Part shown: positions 61,500 through 64,000 of the stretch, one piece after another
Numbering within the stretch: position 1 is the first letter of the stretch
How the letters are laid out: the number at the start of each line of letters is the position of its first letter
Assembly: GCA_913057775.1 (NCBI GenBank)
Contig: CAJXOG010000003.1
Span: 248,001-312,000 of the forward strand
DNA from: an uncultured Fodinibius sp.
GTDB taxonomy: Bacteria; Bacteroidota; Rhodothermia; Balneolales; Balneolaceae
Direction of reading: 5' to 3'
Length of the DNA stretch: 64,000 bases
Notes under the pieces: model-generated
What the model was told of the DNA's origin: nothing
Database searches by the model: none
Seen by the model: the letters and a program-made list of their open reading frames with translations, nothing else
Made by a program: the position numbers and the translations under genes

Positions 61500-62950
61500 T
61501 ACACCACCATCTTAATCTTGTAGTTAACCTTGCGCATTTGTCCGGCCATGATGGTAAACTGATCGGCAGGGGCTAGGGCTTTACGAGCAACTAACTTGGG
61601 TACCCACTCATCATAATCGTCTCCACGGTTGGCGTAAATACCTACCTCCTTTATGGTGATGTCGGTAGTGCCCCTGTTTTCAAACACACGCGCCAGGTTG
61701 AAGTGCGCTTCATTATTGACCTCATCAATGGTTACCTGGTCATCGATGAGCATGCCGTGATGGATGAGCTCCCCGTCTCCGCTGCCATGGGTAATACCTC
61801 CGAGGTTATAAGGAGTCTCTTGCGTGGCATCGGGAGAAAGGTCAGCGTCTGTCATAGAGACAAATTTGTTGCTTTGGCCCAGCCGGAGTCCCAGGTGCCA
61901 CCCTTTATTGACTTCCGAAGCCCGGCGCTCTAGGGAGGTCATTGAGGTTCCACCCCCACCGATACACATCAGGTCCCGCCAGTTGGTATTGGTGTTTTCG
62001 ACCGCTTGTTTTCGTAGTGCTCCCACAAATTCAGCGGTGAACCCCCCGTTGGAACCATTGAGGTCGGTATCTTGGTTGAAGTTTTCAAGCTCAAACCGGC
62101 ACTCGTAGTCCAAGGTCAGCGTTTTGCCATTCGGCAGATTCAGGGCTGCCGGCAGCACATCGCGGGCATAGAGGGTGGCAATGGTGTTGATTTCATGGCG
62201 GTTGACATTGATGTGCGTCATCAGCCCCATTTCTGTGATAGCTAGGTCACCCCCGGATCCATTTGTAAACGGGGCCGACACGGTAAAGACGCTTTTCTGC
62301 TGGTCGGTAACCACGCCGGAAACCGATCGTGCCCCACGAGTCAGTAGTGCGTCAATGGGATTATGAAGGCCCACATCAGAGATGCTTACCGGGCGGCCGC
62401 CTTGCCCGATGGTCGGTAAGATAACGCGAAAAGGTGGGCAGTAGCTTTCGGTGGTCGTAATAGGGTGATAGTGTTTGGCAATGACTTTCGCCTGGTCTGG
62501 GGCGTACGTCGCCGGATCAAAATTCGTAGGTGCGTCTTTGAGGCGTATGTAGTAGTCGCCATGGGTGCTTTCAACTTCCCAGGTGCCGTTGATCTGTGGG
62601 ACCGAGCTGCACCCCCAGATGTGTACCCACACCGGCTCCTCGCCGTTGGGATTGACCCCATGCATGCCGCTGAATATATATTGCAAGTAGTACTGACTGT
62701 AGATTTCCAGGGCCCCATCAACGATTTGCATAGACGTTATTTTCCCGTCCTGCACGTAATCGTCCCCGGGGCTAATCAGGCGATTGGTTTTGCCGCCGTG
62801 CATCATCCCGTGGACGTCGCGCAGGAGGTTGCCCACGAACGACTCGCAGTGCATCCGAAACAGGTGCTCCCCGTCGATGCTCACGTTGCAAAACAGGTCC
62901 ATCCCTGATTTCGGGGTGCCAATGGAAAGGGTTTGATTGATGGTATTCAT
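61499..62950 (-). CDS. Virion-like structural protein
   Basis: A 483-residue protein that is beta-rich, without signal peptide. Sequences such as MGLMTHINVNRHEIN and IKEVGIYANRGDDYDEWVPKLVARKAL are the style of phage fibre or capsid-associated proteins with repeated 'genuine feature' loops. I chose ATG 62950 because the earlier ATG (62989) overlaps the previous gene. The exact role is not known. Confidence 0.6.
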   Translation of the reverse strand: MNTINQTLSIGTPKSGMDLFCNVSIDGEHLFRMHCESFVGNLLRDVHGMMHGGKTNRLISPGDDYVQDGKITSMQIVDGALEIYSQYYLQYIFSGMHGVNPNGEEPVWVHIWGCSSVPQINGTWEVESTHGDYYIRLKDAPTNFDPATYAPDQAKVIAKHYHPITTTESYCPPFRVILPTIGQGGRPVSISDVGLHNPIDALLTRGARSVSGVVTDQQKSVFTVSAPFTNGSGGDLAITEMGLMTHINVNRHEINTIATLYARDVLPAALNLPNGKTLTLDYECRFELENFNQDTDLNGSNGGFTAEFVGALRKQAVENTNTNWRDLMCIGGGGTSMTSLERRASEVNKGWHLGLRLGQSNKFVSMTDADLSPDATQETPYNLGGITHGSGDGELIHHGMLIDDQVTIDEVNNEAHFNLARVFENRGTTDITIKEVGIYANRGDDYDEWVPKLVARKALAPADQFTIMAGQMRKVNYKIKMVV

Positions 62951-62954
62951 AGGG

Positions 62955-63506
62955 TCAGCTAATAATGGTAATAGGGTTGGTGGTGGCATTGCTGCTGGTG
63001 GCTCCCGTCAGCTCCGACAGGTTTGCATTCGTTGTTAATCCACTTGTAATAGATTGCGAGGTCGCTTCCGGCTGGTGGTCTGCACGTATATTCGTCGCTG
63101 GGGCGCAGGCCAGATACCCTTCTTGCCCATCAATAGGTTGCAGCTCCAAGATGACCTGGCCGATCGGAGACTGGGTAGTCCGCTGGACATCATCAGGCGT
63201 AATGACCGAATAAATACGAGATTGGCCGACCTGCCCACCTGCGGTCTTGGATCGAACCCGGAAGTAATGGCGGGCATCCAGGTAGGTGATGGGGAAATAG
63301 AGCGTGTGATAACGGACCATCTCCCCGGGCTCGCGGTGATATTCAGGGGTGGTTGCCAGATTCTCGGGATCTAGGCCCCAATCCATCTGGGATGAGGCTT
63401 TTTTGCCGGTGGCCCAAGATACCTGGATAGAGCCGTCGACCAGCATGCCGCTGACGACCCGCATTTTAAATCCTTCGGAAAACTCTTTGCCGGTAATTTC
63501 GCTCAT
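62955..63506 (-). CDS. Fibronectin type III-like protein of the viral-like region
   Basis: A 183-residue protein with an FN3-like beta-sandwich (GSIQVSWATGKKASSQMDWG, then YLDARHYFRVRSKTAGG) that often serves as an adhesion module in phage tails and capsids. The C-terminal third is Ser/Thr/Ala-rich. It is two bases from the next upstream gene. Confidence 0.65.
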   Translation of the reverse strand: MSEITGKEFSEGFKMRVVSGMLVDGSIQVSWATGKKASSQMDWGLDPENLATTPEYHREPGEMVRYHTLYFPITYLDARHYFRVRSKTAGGQVGQSRIYSVITPDDVQRTTQSPIGQVILELQPIDGQEGYLACAPATNIRADHQPEATSQSITSGLTTNANLSELTGATSSNATTNPITIIS

Positions 63507-63507
63507 G

Positions 63508-63927
63508 CTAGGTGGTCCAGAAGATTTCGGTTACGAGAGCTTTCGAGGTTTCCAGGGCTCCGCTAGTCTCATCCCACAGGCCCATCATGCCGCCTTTGTA
63601 CAGCTCCTTGAACTGGCGCTCGTCCATGTGCAGGGTTTCCCCGGGCTTCAGCCGAAATGTATAGTACATGTCGTCGATACGATTTTCGTCCAGGGCGACC
63701 ATAAACTCACCATCGCTGCTATTTTGGATGATGACGCCCAGACGCATGGGGTTACCATTTACGAGTTTGACAGGACTTGCCCCCTGCTTGAGGACCGGGG
63801 AAATAGAGGTCCCAATACGTCCGGCGGGTCCGATCCCGATGGAAGGTGCATTTACCTTGAGTTGATCCAGTAGACTATCCATTTTTTGGGTGAGCTCGCA
63901 AAGCGACTGGATGAGGTTGTTCCACAT
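63508..63927 (-). CDS. Hypothetical protein of the viral-like region
   Basis: A 139-residue protein with a short helical start and a beta-rich second half (VIIQNSSDGEFMVALDENRI, then FRLKPGETLHMDERQFKEL). Such small structural proteins are common in virions. No specific family is recognised. Confidence 0.6.
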   Translation of the reverse strand: MWNNLIQSLCELTQKMDSLLDQLKVNAPSIGIGPAGRIGTSISPVLKQGASPVKLVNGNPMRLGVIIQNSSDGEFMVALDENRIDDMYYTFRLKPGETLHMDERQFKELYKGGMMGLWDETSGALETSKALVTEIFWTT

Positions 63928-63930
63928 TGG

Positions 63931-64000
63931 TTATACCTCCAGCGGGTTGGCATCGGACTTCTGCACCACGTAGGACTCGCACAAGAAACTTACGCTAGCC
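63931..64000 (-). CDS. 3' end of another viral-like gene (5' end outside window)
   Basis: Read on the minus strand, the frame gives ASVSFLCESYVVQKSDANPL and then EV before TAA (stop at 63931-63933). It is followed three bases later by the next gene's ATG, in line with the close packing of this region. Only 23 codons are visible. Confidence 0.55.
   Translation of the reverse strand, partial: ASVSFLCESYVVQKSDANPLEV

Overview
The window is one stretch of a bacterial chromosome of moderate GC with Bacteroidota/Balneolota-like content: Npt-type nucleotide transporters fused to HEAT repeats, outer-membrane barrels of Omp85 type lacking POTRA domains, SpoIIAA-like proteins, a dodecin, a GbsR-type regulator, and AT-rich promoters. 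The phylum is inferred from gene families and not from a marker gene. I see no rRNA, no complete tRNA and no CRISPR array. Both edges cut genes.

Layout. 1-22.8 kb is mostly household and stress metabolism: methylmalonyl-CoA mutase small subunit (partial), acyl-CoA dehydrogenase, a PAS protein, sufE, a hybrid histidine kinase, dodecin, a cold-shock protein, a GIY-YIG nuclease, an M20 peptidase, a partner-switching pair in which an anti-sigma-like ATPase is fused to a GNAT domain, an Rrf2 regulator, an ATP-cone nuclease, lipoate ligase, a CoA-transferase, a Crp/Fnr-led redox cluster (DUF2892, thioredoxin, OsmC, Dps, DUF302), a FabH-like synthase and an acetyl-CoA hydrolase/transferase.

22.8-49.1 kb is the striking part. 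One operon (A, 22.9-30.3 kb) encodes an Npt nucleotide translocase with HEAT repeats, an outer-membrane barrel, a lipoprotein carrying kinase-like motifs (K, E, D-x4-N, DFG), a metallophosphoesterase lipoprotein and a GbsR/MarR regulator. The same five families recur between 33.6 and 45.9 kb, split into a plus-strand arm (B: regulator, barrel, kinase-like lipoprotein, frameshifted transporter) and a minus-strand arm (C: transporter-HEAT, phosphoesterase, three SpoIIAA-like proteins), followed by a larger propeller-barrel protein. Six palindromes of the form TGTTTA-N8-TAAACA sit in the intergenic regions of these units and of the neighbouring TetR/patatin pair. I infer a cell-envelope phosphorylation system: a nucleotide carrier may feed a kinase-like lipoprotein outside the cytoplasm, opposed by a phosphoesterase and linked to an outer-membrane barrel. 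This is a hypothesis from sequence.

Between the copies (30.3-32.9 kb) lies a decayed island: a frameshifted VWA gene, a radC remnant, a histone H1-like gene and the 3' part of a tRNA-Arg(ACG)-like gene, which suggests an old integration site. 49.2-55.9 kb is a TetR-controlled RND efflux operon, with a patatin-barrel phospholipase divergent to it. From 58.5 kb to the right edge the DNA is tightly packed on the minus strand, becomes GC-richer towards the edge, and looks viral: small membrane proteins, an M15-type peptidase, a lytic transglycosylase with a membrane segment, and virion-like proteins.
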